64,000 bases of DNA from Novosphingobium terrae (GCF_017163935.1 NZ_JABVZR010000002.1:1302001-1366000), one strand, 5' to 3'; positions 44,409-53,308 are shown, counted from the stretch's first letter. Numbers and translations: made by a program. Notes: generated by a model from the sequence alone, not told the origin.

Positions 44409-45683
44409 ATGACCCGCCCGAAGGCTCCGAACCGTCCCACTCTGCCTGCTGCGAGTGAGATCCTCACCGTACTGTCGGCGGGCGAGGGCCCTGTGCCCAA
44501 GCGGCGCGGCGGCCAGGCCCGCGACCGCGTGCTTCAGCTGACCCAGCTGATTGCCACATTGCTGCGCGCGGGTGCTACGGTTGACGAACTGGCCTACCGC
44601 AAGAGCCTCGAGGCCCGGGCCCCGGCGAGCGTCAAAGCGCTGGCGAACGATCTGGCCTGCTATGCCGACTTTTGCGCTCGTATGCCGGGCCTCGGGCTCC
44701 CCGCCGCCGCACCGCGGATCGTCGCCTATCTTGAGGACTGCGAGGCGCGGGGGCTCAAGCCGGCCTCGGTCGAGCGGCGGCTTGCCTCACTGGCCGCCGT
44801 TCATGGCCTGCTCGACGTGCCGAGCCCGACGCGGGCGTCGGTGGTGCGGGATGGACTGCGCGGATTCCGCCGGCGGGTGACGGTGATCCAGCGCCAGGCT
44901 GGGCCGCTGCGCTTCGGCGAGGGGATCGGCGCGGTCCCGGCGGGGGGCTTTACCTTGAGCGTGTTGCTCCAGGCTTGCCCGCCAGATCTGGCTGGTCTGC
45001 GCGACGCGGCCCTGCTCAGCCTGGCCTATGACAGCGGGACGCGTGTGTCCGAACAGGTGCGGGTCGACTGCGAACACATCGCCCCGGCCGAGGATGGTTC
45101 GGCGGTGCTCACCATTCCGGGCTCGAAAACCGATCAGGAAGGGCAGGGGGCCTTTGCCTGGCTCTCGCCCGACACCATGCGGCGGGTCCGGGCGTGGCAG
45201 GAAGCGGCCGGGGTGGTAAGCGGACCGCTGTTTCGCCGCATACATGTCGTGCGGACCAAAGCACGCGAAGCTACACCGATCACCGCGCTCCCCGCGCCAC
45301 CGGGCTATGTCTGGCGGTTGCCCGCTGGCATACAGAGCGAAGCTGCGGCGCAGCCCGTGCCTGCGACCAGCACACTCATGGTCGGAGAGACGGAGCTAAC
45401 CCCAACTGCGGTGCGGCTGATCATCAAGCGCACTGCGCGTCGCGCCGCCAAAGAGCATTTGGTCATGCTGGCTGGTGCTGAGCTTGACGCGGCCATCGCC
45501 GCGCTCAGCACGCATTCGTTGCGCGTCGGTCTGACCCAGGACCTGTTCGCCAGCGGCGAGGATGCCGGACCGATCGCTCAGGCTTTGCGCTGGACCTCGA
45601 CGTCTACGGCGCTGCGTTACGGGCGTAAGTTAGCGCCAGCTTCGAATGCTACGGCTCGGATGTTGCGGCGGGTGAGAGGATAG
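44409..45683 (+). CDS. Tyrosine recombinase/integrase
   Basis: 424 residues. A SAM-like core-binding N-terminal domain (residues about 50-150: SVKALANDLACYADFCAR, SVERRLASLAAVHGLL) is followed by the catalytic domain with YDSGTRVSEQVRV (first Arg), LSTHSLRVGLTQDLFA (His-x-x-Arg), LRWTSTSTALRYGRKL (Trp in the HxxR...W region and nucleophile Tyr in LRYGRKL). These are the R-H-R-W-Y residues of the family. It cuts and rejoins DNA at specific sites. As the first large gene inside the disrupted DUF188 locus it is the likely integrase of the island. High-GC codon use differs from its AT-rich surroundings. No strong ribosome site. Confidence 0.93.
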   Translation: MTRPKAPNRPTLPAASEILTVLSAGEGPVPKRRGGQARDRVLQLTQLIATLLRAGATVDELAYRKSLEARAPASVKALANDLACYADFCARMPGLGLPAAAPRIVAYLEDCEARGLKPASVERRLASLAAVHGLLDVPSPTRASVVRDGLRGFRRRVTVIQRQAGPLRFGEGIGAVPAGGFTLSVLLQACPPDLAGLRDAALLSLAYDSGTRVSEQVRVDCEHIAPAEDGSAVLTIPGSKTDQEGQGAFAWLSPDTMRRVRAWQEAAGVVSGPLFRRIHVVRTKAREATPITALPAPPGYVWRLPAGIQSEAAAQPVPATSTLMVGETELTPTAVRLIIKRTARRAAKEHLVMLAGAELDAAIAALSTHSLRVGLTQDLFASGEDAGPIAQALRWTSTSTALRYGRKLAPASNATARMLRRVRG

Positions 45684-45700
45684 GGGGAAACCTGTCAGTC

Positions 45701-45832
45701 ATGGTGCAGGCCAATGTGCCAATGCTTTCCAAGGCAATGAAGGCGCTCGCCGGCGGTGAAGCGGTGCTTGAGCGACAAATCTCTGAAATTTGTGATTATC
45801 TGTGTCGTGAGTTGCAGCAATTTGGTGCATGA
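45701..45832 (+). CDS. Small hypothetical protein
   Basis: 43 residues (MVQANVPMLSKAMKALAGGE ... LCRELQQFGA), largely a single amphipathic helix. GGGGGAAA lies about 13 nt upstream of ATG 45701, 18 bp after the recombinase stop. Function unknown; a small regulator or excisionase-like partner is possible but unsupported. Confidence 0.4.
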   Translation: MVQANVPMLSKAMKALAGGEAVLERQISEICDYLCRELQQFGA

Positions 45833-45966
45833 TTGCTTCACCGATTTATTCACTCCTGCTGCCGCGTACCAGCATAACGTCCTTCATAAATCGGCCGCCT
45901 CTCCACCGGCTCCGAGCAATCGACATGTGCGCGTTTCAATCCATCGAAAGACCTGAGGCCTATTCA

Positions 45967-46647
45967 ATGACCAATGCCGATCACGAAATCTGGATGCGTT
46001 GCCAAAACATCAGATGGGAGGCGGACAAGCGCAAATTTGGGATTGGGGGGCCGGAAGCTGCATTTCGCGCAGCGGCTGACGCGCTTGAACTATACACTCG
46101 ATATGCTGCGAAAGATGCTGCGAGGGCTGAGGGTAAGAAGACTTCCAGAATTTCGAGCGGCGACATCGGGTCTTCTGGTGTGGTGGTCATGGATGCCATC
46201 CTCGATTTTGCAGATGCTCCAATTAATGTCGCACTTTTGGCGCGATATTGCGATCGCGACGAAAAGTGGGTGTCTGCCGCCATTCGCAAGTTGCGATCGG
46301 CTGAGCTCATAGCGCCAACCAGCTTTGCCGTGCGCTGGGAACGCTTTCAGCTTGACCACTATAACGGGGAATTGGAAAGGCGGATCAATGACCTGCTTGA
46401 GGTTAGAGATAGCACCTCCAAACCACTTTCCTGGTGCTTACCCGCTATGGCCTGGCTCACCTTTTTGCGCGCGGGCGCCTTCGGAAGCCCCACTCTTACC
46501 TCAATGAATTTCATGCTGATATGCGGCGAGGGCCATGACACCTATCGTGAATTGGGTTGGCTGCGCTGGACCGGCCTTGTGAAGCAGGAGACGATTGAGG
46601 TCGATCTTGAAGGCCTCGACCGGTTCGAGCGAATGATGAAAGAATAG
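45967..46647 (+). CDS. Hypothetical protein with predicted winged-helix domain
   Basis: 226 residues from ATG 45967, preceded by CTGAGGCC. The frame is open further upstream but without a ribosome site. The middle (ILDFADAPINVALLARYCDR, EKWVSAAIRKLRSAELIAPT) looks like a winged helix-turn-helix for DNA binding. The C-terminal half (SWCLPAMAWLTFLRAGAFGS, LGWLRWTGLVKQETI) is unlike anything I know. Lies between the recombinase and the nuclease-like gene on the same strand, so it may regulate or serve island maintenance. Confidence 0.65.
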   Translation: MTNADHEIWMRCQNIRWEADKRKFGIGGPEAAFRAAADALELYTRYAAKDAARAEGKKTSRISSGDIGSSGVVVMDAILDFADAPINVALLARYCDRDEKWVSAAIRKLRSAELIAPTSFAVRWERFQLDHYNGELERRINDLLEVRDSTSKPLSWCLPAMAWLTFLRAGAFGSPTLTSMNFMLICGEGHDTYRELGWLRWTGLVKQETIEVDLEGLDRFERMMKE

Positions 46648-46944
46648 TCAGCCAAGGCCCCGACGGATCATCGTCGGCACGTGTGGCGGGGCTTGCGACT
46701 ATCCCTCGGGCAAAGCCAGGAGGCGTTGTCCTGTCTCCACCTTAGGGTGCAGGCTGTGACTCCAGGGAGGCCGCGCCCCGCGGCCCGCTCGAGTACTCCG
46801 ATTGAAAAGCCTCTCCGTCCATGAAGCTGGTCTGATCTTTGCGTTGATCCGGCGGCAACCTATTCGCGGCTGTGGCAAGTTCAGTGCAGCCGCTTGTCGT
46901 TTCTGAAGCCGTCGGGCACCTTCCGAATTCCTACGGGAGGCCCG

Positions 46945-48393
46945 ATGTTAAACGATCAGTCCAGCTTTATCCGGCGCAAACGATCCATTCGCATTGCAGA
47001 CTTCGAATTGCCGCGTGGCGAGGTGAAGATCGAAGCGCTCATGGGCATGCCGCGTGAAGCGTGGGATCACCTGCGCGCCGAGATCAACAGACGGCGCACA
47101 AGTGAGCCGGATCGACCGCTTGCCCGCTGCCGGCTCTGCAAGCAGGGTGTCTATATCCGCTCTGAGCCGGCGAGGGTCGGGCATAGCCCGCTCTATGCTC
47201 ATTTCCCCGGAAGCAATGAGGACTGCCCATGGTTCGATGGGGGTAGCATAACACCGGACGATGCCCGAGCCGCGCAATATCAGGGACACCAGGAATCAGC
47301 GGCCCACCGCCGTATGTGCGACCGCATTGCCGAAATCCTGCAACTGGATGAGCGGTGCGGTAAAGCGGATGTGGACACCTACCGACGCCCGGAAATCCAT
47401 AAGCGCGGGCGGTGGCCCGATATTTATGCCGAGGTGGAGACCTTGGGGCGCTTTACTCTGGAAGTGCAGTTGTCCAAGCCTTTTGCGCCCGAGATCAGCG
47501 CCCGCCATCTCCATTACGAGCGCGAGGGCGTAAGCCTGATCTGGATTTTTTCCGAGTTGGCCGTGCCCTTGCCACAGGGATTTCATGACGTCATCACCAT
47601 GCAGCGTGGAAACGCCTTCCTTTTTGACGCGACCGCGGAGGAGGAGGCTGTCAAGCGCAGCACGCTGGTTCTCAGCTGCTACCTCGAGGATGGAAAGGGC
47701 GGCTTTCAGCCTCCGCGCCTGGTCACCCTGGATGACCTCAATCTGTCGGCGGGACGCAGCGTTTTTCTTGAAGACTGCCGCAGCCAGCGCTTGCTTGCCC
47801 GATGCAAGGCGACGAAAGCTGGTTGGTGGGGCGCCCTGATGTTGGCCAGGAAAGAGAGCCCGGATGATCCATATTACCATGAGGCTTTTAAACGGCCCTG
47901 GTCAGCGGTCCGAGATCATTTCGCCTATTTCCGCGAGAACATGGAAGATACAGCAAGCGGTGGCGATGGTCGCGACAGAGCCCGCATCGCCTCACTTTTC
48001 GGAATCTTATGTTCGATCGCCCATAGCGCGGCTGAGGGCAAGGACGTCCTCTACATTACCAAGCATAAAGCTGAGGGTCGTCTTCTAGCGATGCTCAACA
48101 GCAAACTGGCCAGCACCATTTTCCAGCCTTATGCCGATCTGATCGAGACGTTTCTGACGCGCACTGCCTGTCGTGACCTGCTGGAGAGGGAATCCCTTCG
48201 CAAGGCCTTGGGCAGGGCTAAGGTGGACAGTGCGCAGGCATCACCAGGGCATCCCGGGTGGGATACCATGCAGGATATCTTCCCCGAAGTTCTCGATGGC
48301 ATTGTGCGAAGCGAACTTGCCGATCTGGGCAGCCTGCCGGCGTGGGCGAGCGAAGCAGAGGAGCGAGCCAAGCAGATTGCGGAGCCACGATGA
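46945..48393 (+). CDS. CoiA-like/DUF6035-type predicted PD-(D/E)XK nuclease with zinc finger
   Basis: 482 residues from ATG 46945 (GGGAGGCCCG upstream; a TTG start at 46894 is less likely). An N-terminal zinc-finger pattern has Cys62, Cys65, His86 and Cys94 (CRLCKQG, YAHFPGSNEDC). Next comes RWPDIYAEVETLGRFTLEVQ with Asp159, Glu173 and Gln175 and then LSK, the PD-(D/E)XQ/K core seen in CoiA-like proteins (RPDV...EVQLS). The C-terminal 300 residues are helical and unassigned. By fold it is a DNA-processing nuclease; the family is frequent in mobile islands and suspected in competence or defence. There is no partner gene in operon distance. The function is inferred, not known. Confidence 0.65.
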   Translation: MLNDQSSFIRRKRSIRIADFELPRGEVKIEALMGMPREAWDHLRAEINRRRTSEPDRPLARCRLCKQGVYIRSEPARVGHSPLYAHFPGSNEDCPWFDGGSITPDDARAAQYQGHQESAAHRRMCDRIAEILQLDERCGKADVDTYRRPEIHKRGRWPDIYAEVETLGRFTLEVQLSKPFAPEISARHLHYEREGVSLIWIFSELAVPLPQGFHDVITMQRGNAFLFDATAEEEAVKRSTLVLSCYLEDGKGGFQPPRLVTLDDLNLSAGRSVFLEDCRSQRLLARCKATKAGWWGALMLARKESPDDPYYHEAFKRPWSAVRDHFAYFRENMEDTASGGDGRDRARIASLFGILCSIAHSAAEGKDVLYITKHKAEGRLLAMLNSKLASTIFQPYADLIETFLTRTACRDLLERESLRKALGRAKVDSAQASPGHPGWDTMQDIFPEVLDGIVRSELADLGSLPAWASEAEERAKQIAEPR

Positions 48394-48694
48394 TCTGGCG
48401 AGGGCAATGAGCAACCTATGGGTGTCTCGAATATCGATGCCAGCTTGAACGGCATCAAGCCGGATGAACGGGAATTCGTCACCGCGATCCGTTGAGGGGC
48501 GCTGGCTCCCCCATCGATCAGCCCCCTCGATTGCTGCCGGGGCATTGGTGAACCGGCGGAGAGCCTGGAAAAGCGGGAAGGGTAGGGCGGGGCGGGACCG
48601 CAATCTTGGCGCGGGCATCGAGGACGATCTGGCGGGCAAAGCTCGTAAGATGGATATCAAGATTTGAAATTTCCGAATTTGCCTCCGACATGGC

Positions 48695-48730
48695 GAGAGG
48701 CCAGCGCCCCCCGGCGCCGGCCTCTCTTTT
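48695..48730 (+). terminator. Rho-independent terminator
   Basis: GAGAGGCC-A-GCGCC / GGCGC-C-GGCCTCTC stem (one mismatch), CCCC loop, TTTT tail. It lies 300 bp after the nuclease-like gene; the space 48394-48694 has only short doubtful frames (for example 48425-48490, MGVSNIDASLNGIK). Confidence 0.75.
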
Positions 48731-48754
48731 GACAGCGGGAATTCTCAACCGCCA

Positions 48755-49066
48755 TCAAATCTGATTGAGTGGGCTCTTACCTGCAATATTCTCCATCGCA
48801 ACGGTCTTCATGGCGACGACCCCAAGGGCGGTGATCGCGCCAATGATCGCCATGGCGATGGTCATCGTAATGGCGATCATACCTATTGTGCGGCCCAGGA
48901 CCCTGAGCGCTGGCGGAAGAATCCATACCAGGCGATCCGGCCGGCGCGGCAGCCATCCGTGCTGCTGAGAGCAAATTACGCATGAACTGCTTACTTCGGC
49001 ATCATGCGAGTCTTTCAAACGCCCTTGTTTGAAAGAGGCGTGGTTCGCCTGATCTTCAATGCTCAT
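48755..49066 (-). CDS. Small predicted membrane protein
   Basis: 103 residues. A polar N-terminus (MSIEDQANHASFKQGRLKDS, with a Cys-x-x-Cys in SSCVICSQQ) is followed by two likely membrane segments, LVWILPPALRVLGRTIGMIA and ITMTIAMAIIGAITALGVVA. No family recognised, no strong ribosome site. Confidence 0.4.
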   Translation of the reverse strand: MSIEDQANHASFKQGRLKDSHDAEVSSSCVICSQQHGWLPRRPDRLVWILPPALRVLGRTIGMIAITMTIAMAIIGAITALGVVAMKTVAMENIAGKSPLNQI

Positions 49067-49472
49067 CTAATCTGATCTACACCGGATATGGTGTGTGTTT
49101 GACGTATTTCAAGGGACATCTTCGGAGTCGATGCCGCAGGCACCTGGTTTATGTGTAACCTTTGCTTGACCTACCGGCCCGGTGAATGCAGTTTCGTTCT
49201 TGCCGGGTCGGGTTTCATAAACCCACGCTGCTGAGAACGCGTCCGAGGGACCCGGCACCATCCACTGCCAGCCAAATCTGAAAATCGACGGTTCTCTCGC
49301 ATTTCTAGCGCGCCTAGGATTTTGCTCTCAGCGATTTTCTTATTCAAACCAAAGCTGCATTTCCTGTGTTGGCTGACGAAATTATCCGAGAAGCGGGCCT
49401 CGGCTAAACCGGCGCCGTGTCTCGCTGGCATTGCGCCCGATCAAGATGGAGACATGCCAAGGTGGCAAAAAA
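49067..49472. other. Intergenic region without a supported gene
   Basis: Only a doubtful minus-strand frame at 49171-49431 with no domain. No strong repeat or terminator noted except TGCCGGGTCGGG/CCCGGCA-like short pairings around 49193-49255. Confidence 0.4.
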
Positions 49473-50369
49473 TTAGGCCCACGGGAGTGATCGATAAAAC
49501 GTATCGACGATCTCGAAACATTCATCGAAGTCTGGAAGTTCGCCGACTTCGAGCTCAAGCGTTTTCCAATCGGCAAGCGCTCGGCCCCTCACTTGAGGCA
49601 AAGCCAACGAGTCGGGCTCCGGTGTGGGGCAATTCATGGTCCTGGCTGCGCATTTGGCGAGAAGAAGATGATGAAGGCGAGCCTTCTCCTCGTCATCGAA
49701 AGCGAAGCGTCTGAGCAAAGATGCGATATCATAGAAATCTTGCCGTCGATTGCGATTTCGCTGTTCCTGTTGGAGGAGGGCTCGAATTTTTTCGGTAATG
49801 AGGTCATGCAAGGAATAGGCGCTCACATGAATGTCGTCGGTAAGCTGAACAATCTGGATCGCACCCACCGGTTCCTTGAATGATATGTCGACCTCAAGAA
49901 TGCTGGAAGCCTTGCCTCTTTCAAAGGCTTTCTCCTGCAGGGATCCCCGCGAGGCGTAGCCGACTTTTACCTTGAGTGCAGGTCCTGTGGCCTTCGCAAA
50001 TTTCTCCATGGAAGGAAGATATTTGCATGACTGGACAGCACATCGCAGGTCGGGATAACCCAATCGGGCTGCGGCGCGAGGGAATATCTGGTTGAGTGCC
50101 TCACGCAGTTCATCGGCGATCGCCGGTTCAGGCTCGCTGATGGCCGTGAAGTCGATGTCTCCGGTTTGCCGGGGACTCTCGTAGACGACACCCATAAGGA
50201 TGCCTCCTTTGAGGAAGATCTGCTTGGAAAACCTTTCCGCCATACCAAGCGAGGCCAAAAAAACTTCTGTCGCTTGCCGCTCGAGGTAGGCGACAGGGTC
50301 CTTTCTGGCTTTGCCAACCCATTCTTCGATGTTCACCTTGACGGTTGTTTCGACGGGCACATCAGGCAT
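49473..50369 (-). CDS. abiEii: AbiEii-type nucleotidyltransferase toxin
   Basis: 298 residues. The nucleotidyltransferase core has FLKGGILMGVVYESPRQTGD and DIDFTA (the GG..and DxD motifs), and the AbiEii/AbiGii signature EKIRALLQQEQRNRNRRQDF with YDIASLLRRF. The family (PF08843, type IV toxin-antitoxin) arrests growth, reported for related toxins to act through nucleotide addition to tRNA, and gives phage abortive infection. Its start overlaps the antitoxin end by 8 nt, as expected for a coupled pair. Length matches family norms. Confidence 0.9.
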   Translation of the reverse strand: MPDVPVETTVKVNIEEWVGKARKDPVAYLERQATEVFLASLGMAERFSKQIFLKGGILMGVVYESPRQTGDIDFTAISEPEPAIADELREALNQIFPRAAARLGYPDLRCAVQSCKYLPSMEKFAKATGPALKVKVGYASRGSLQEKAFERGKASSILEVDISFKEPVGAIQIVQLTDDIHVSAYSLHDLITEKIRALLQQEQRNRNRRQDFYDIASLLRRFAFDDEEKARLHHLLLAKCAARTMNCPTPEPDSLALPQVRGRALADWKTLELEVGELPDFDECFEIVDTFYRSLPWA

Positions 50370-51240
50370 TTAAAGATAGCATCCATTTCTCGGAGAAGCT
50401 TGAACCGAACGGCTTGTTGGGATCGAGTACCCGGCTTGAGCCACGTTGGGCAAACGATGCCCATTGGTCAATTCGGGGATCGCTGATGTTGAGGAATTCC
50501 TCCAGAACATAGCCGGCTCGAACCTTCAAAATCTGCTTCTCCGTTGTATCAACGATCTCGATGATATCCTGAAGGTATGTGGTCGCATGTTCGCGCCAAA
50601 CGTCCAGAACGTGCGTCATGCCTCCACATCGATCGGGCAGATCAATCATGTCAAGGAATGTCTGGCCGATGGTTGCAAGGCGCACAAAGCTCCCACGAAG
50701 GGGAACCCAGGAGCCAAAATATTTTGTGGCGTGGAATGATATGGGACGTCCACGAACCGTAGCGGGATGGCTTGTGGCCTTCGCTCGTTCAACGTCTTCG
50801 TGATCCAGTTCGTGATAGCTCTGCCCGAGATCCATCTCCATCACTGTGTCGAGCATCTTTCGACGCAGTGGAGGCGCTGGTTGTGTGAGCAACAGGGCCT
50901 CGGGCCTCCTGTTTGTCAAGCCGTATCTCTGCATGGCTGAAAGGTGGCTGACATAACAAAGAGGATCAACGCTGCACACAAGGTCATCTGGCGAAAAATC
51001 CGCTTTTGCGATGATTCGCCAATGCGTGGTATAGTCCTCGTCGAGCGTGATATGGCCTAGCGTCCGCAGGATATCTCGTGGTCGCCGAAAGCTCTGCCTC
51101 GTGGGATGGTCACCGCGTAGGTAGGGAACGTTTCTGCGCTGATAGAAGCCCCACACGATCCGGAACAGATCGTAGTTGCTGAGCACGGGTTTGTCTTGGG
51201 ACTCCAGGTCGCCGAGGAGGGCCGCCGCCAGCTTGGTCAT
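50362..51240 (-). CDS. abiEi: AbiEi-type antitoxin/autorepressor
   Basis: 292 residues from ATG 51240 (TTG 51294 in frame is possible but falls in the palindrome). An N-terminal winged-helix region (MTKLAAALLGDLESQDKPVL, YDLFRIVWGFYQRR) is followed by the AbiEi-like block DLVCSVDPLCYVSHLSAMQR and YGLTNRRPEALLLTQPAPP. The C-terminus is longer than in the minimal antitoxin. AbiEi-type proteins neutralise the toxin without contact (type IV) and repress the operon by binding inverted repeats; two large palindromes lie 52-200 bp upstream. The gene order antitoxin-toxin is standard. Confidence 0.85.
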   Translation of the reverse strand: MTKLAAALLGDLESQDKPVLSNYDLFRIVWGFYQRRNVPYLRGDHPTRQSFRRPRDILRTLGHITLDEDYTTHWRIIAKADFSPDDLVCSVDPLCYVSHLSAMQRYGLTNRRPEALLLTQPAPPLRRKMLDTVMEMDLGQSYHELDHEDVERAKATSHPATVRGRPISFHATKYFGSWVPLRGSFVRLATIGQTFLDMIDLPDRCGGMTHVLDVWREHATTYLQDIIEIVDTTEKQILKVRAGYVLEEFLNISDPRIDQWASFAQRGSSRVLDPNKPFGSSFSEKWMLSLNA

Positions 51241-51291
51241 GCGGACGCCATGGGGAGCGGGATTATAAGTGGAATCTTCAACTGAGATCGG

Positions 51292-51340
51292 CAAGGCGAG
51301 GCTACCCTATGTCCTAAGGACATAGGGTAGCCTCGCCTTG
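51292..51340. promoter_or_regulatory. 49-bp palindrome overlapping the abiEi promoter
   Basis: 24-bp perfect arms with a 1-nt centre (A at 51316); right-hand core AGGACATAGGGTAGCCT. On the minus strand TTGACA (complement of 51348-51353), 18 bp, TACCCT (complement of 51324-51329) form a promoter whose -10 lies inside the palindrome. Probable AbiEi operator. Confidence 0.75.
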
Positions 51341-51392
51341 GTTATTTTGTCAAGAGCCTAACGTCGGTGAGGTAGGGGTTGACTTTTTCCGG

Positions 51393-51439
51393 TGATGGCA
51401 TACCCTCTTCGTCCTCAGGACGAAGAGGGTATGCCATCA
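51393..51439. promoter_or_regulatory. 47-bp palindrome overlapping a divergent plus-strand promoter
   Basis: 23-bp perfect arms with a 1-nt centre (C at 51416); right-hand core AGGACGAAGAGGGTATGCC. On the plus strand TTGACT (51379-51384), 16 bp, TACCCT (51401-51406) place the -10 inside the palindrome. It shares TACCCT...GTCCT-N-AGGAC...AGGGTA with the first palindrome, so the same protein may bind both. Confidence 0.7.
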
Positions 51440-51816
51440 TGGCAATCTTCGGCAATTGCTCACAGGGATATGGTTGTCAGGCGCTACAGCCGAGCTGCTA
51501 TGAGCAGTTTTTCTCTGGGCGGCGATTCCTGTAGATTGAGGGGAGAGCGAAGCGCAATGGAGGGTTACCAGCTGAACGGGTGCGATGGTGCGGTCATGAC
51601 GGCCTCGATCGCGATCTGCTCGACAAACTCCCCGCAGTTAGATTGTGTGTGCACGGGACGAGAGTCGTCACGACGAGCGATGCGAGCGAGAAGCTGACGT
51701 TCATGCCCGGCGAGGCTATGAAGGCCAACCTCAATTGTTGATGGCTCGGTGCGACCTGTTGTCTGGCGGGGCACCTTTTATAAGATCTGGCACTGGTGCC
51801 GGACGTTCAAGCGTAT
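51440..51816. other. Region downstream of the divergent promoter, no secure gene
   Basis: A 31-codon frame starts at 51439 (MAIFGNCSQGYGCQALQPSC) directly after the palindrome. A minus-strand 69-codon frame begins with GTG 51774 (MPRQTTGRTEPSTIEVGLHS) and shows ordinary codon use but has no known family. Neither is secure; the divergent promoter might instead drive a non-coding RNA. Confidence 0.3.
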
Positions 51817-52299
51817 TCAACCATTGCCCTGAAGAAACCATGAGAATTTTATCCCAGGCTTCGGGCTCAAAGCCTCCAAAGCTGCAATTTCTTCGCGGAC
51901 GCAGTCAATGAAGGCGGATTTGAGGGAAAACAGATCCCCATTCGGTTTTGCACCGATCGCATGGGCATCCAGAATCTGGCTTAGAAGTTTCTTGCCTGAC
52001 ACCCGGACCTCTCTGGCCGCAACAAGCTCAATTTCTGCCCACTTCGCGACCACCAGGTTAAACTCGGTGGCATCCTTGGCCTTCCCCTCGATGCTCAGAA
52101 GCGTAAGCCTTTCGGTCTCGGCCAGAAAGTCGGTATAAAGGCGTTGGCGCAAAGCGATCTTCTCGCGCCGCAGAGCCAGATGCCATTCCTGATTTTTCAT
52201 ACCTCTGCCGGCAGCGTAGCTTATGCCCCCTGTCATAAAGGCAACGAGTGCGGTGGAAGCGAAATTCAAAAGGGTTTGAGAGAAATCGGCCGTGATCAT
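51817..52299 (-). CDS. Hypothetical membrane-anchored helical protein
   Basis: 160 residues from ATG 52299. One N-terminal membrane segment (LLNFASTALVAFMTGGISYA) followed by a long helical domain (EWHLALRREKIALRQRLYTD, AKWAEIELVAAREVRVSGKK) of coiled-coil character. Topology would leave the helical domain in the cytoplasm or periplasm as a single-pass protein. No family recognised; similar 'one TM plus helices' proteins are common in islands. Ribosome site weak. Confidence 0.6.
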   Translation of the reverse strand: MITADFSQTLLNFASTALVAFMTGGISYAAGRGMKNQEWHLALRREKIALRQRLYTDFLAETERLTLLSIEGKAKDATEFNLVVAKWAEIELVAAREVRVSGKKLLSQILDAHAIGAKPNGDLFSLKSAFIDCVREEIAALEALSPKPGIKFSWFLQGNG

Positions 52300-52490
52300 T
52301 CGATCAGGATACCGGATTGGCTTTAGTCTTGCAAAGGCGAGAACTTCAGGCAAAGGAAGAGGTGTGGTTAGGCACCCTCGACCTGTCGCCGGGTCAAACG
52401 CCGAGAATTATGCTTTCTTCTCATGCATCGCCCTTCCACGGGCATGTTGTGTAATCGGCGAACTGCATGCCCTTATGGTTGGAGATGCCT

Positions 52491-53291
52491 ATGTTTGCAC
52501 TTTCGATTGCCCTGACGCTTGACCGCCTCGAAGCCATCAAGTCTTGTCTGCTCAAAGCATTGCCTGACGTCAAAAGTTCGCATCGCTGTGAGGCTTTGGG
52601 ACGTGGATTGGGCTTTAGCAGCTATGCTGCGGCTCGTGCATCCGCCAGCGGGCAGGAGGGGCCAGTTGTTACCGTCGATGGTGAAGCTTTTGTCAGATAT
52701 CTGGCGCGACATGAGTTTCACGTCCAGGCGAGGTCGCTTTATTTTGCTGTCGCCAAGGTAGCTATTCACGCTGTTGCTGAAGCCAATCCTCAATTGACGT
52801 CCATTGGCATCGGCATTGGGCGGCCAACGCGGATAGGCCGGCGTTGGCAGACGACCGAAGAACGAATTGCCGAGTTTCGAGACGGGCGATCACATCTGCT
52901 CGGCGACGACACTCTTGATGGGTTCCTGGCTTCGCTGGCCTTTTTGGCGCGTGTCACTCCCACGAAGACCATTCGGCAAGGCACGAGCAGCTACTGGCTC
53001 AAGCATATCGCTGAAAATTACGTCTGCACTTACCCTGAAGGAGATAGGCTCGGGCCGGTTTACGTGCCTAACGGGATTCTGATTGCGGCTGCGCTTCATT
53101 CCGGCTTCAGAATGAAGACTGCCGTGGACGAGGGTGGATGGCCAGAACTCAACGTCAGCTTCAACATGTCGACGCAAGGGCTCAACGATCTCGACTGCGA
53201 GATTCGTCCGGATGGCGCCCGGGCGCAAGATCGGCGCTGGCGAGAAGATCAACGCCGAACGCGCGGCCGATACGGCTCCGTTCACGCCTGA
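52491..53291 (+). CDS. Hypothetical protein
   Basis: 266 residues from ATG 52491 (GGAG 8 nt upstream; ATG 52485 is in frame too). The start MFALSIALTLDRLEAIKSCL is not a signal peptide; it leads to a small helical region (CEALGRGLGFSSYAAARASA) like the N-terminal domain of some plasmid proteins. Later blocks TKTIRQGTSSYWLKHIAENY and VYVPNGILIAAALHSGFRMK look conserved. The C-terminal 25 residues are Arg-rich. I do not recognise the family. It ends at a bidirectional terminator before sbcC. Confidence 0.6.
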   Translation: MFALSIALTLDRLEAIKSCLLKALPDVKSSHRCEALGRGLGFSSYAAARASASGQEGPVVTVDGEAFVRYLARHEFHVQARSLYFAVAKVAIHAVAEANPQLTSIGIGIGRPTRIGRRWQTTEERIAEFRDGRSHLLGDDTLDGFLASLAFLARVTPTKTIRQGTSSYWLKHIAENYVCTYPEGDRLGPVYVPNGILIAAALHSGFRMKTAVDEGGWPELNVSFNMSTQGLNDLDCEIRPDGARAQDRRWREDQRRTRGRYGSVHA

Positions 53292-53308
53292 ATTCTCTGT
53301 TTAAATTG

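Noticed and set aside
46660..46677. Hairpin CCGACG-N6-CGTCGG after the winged-helix gene
   Set aside because: Only a 6-bp stem without a T-run; too weak to call a terminator.
49171..49431. 86-codon minus-strand ORF downstream of abiEii
   Set aside because: No ribosome site, no family, mixed composition; likely chance.
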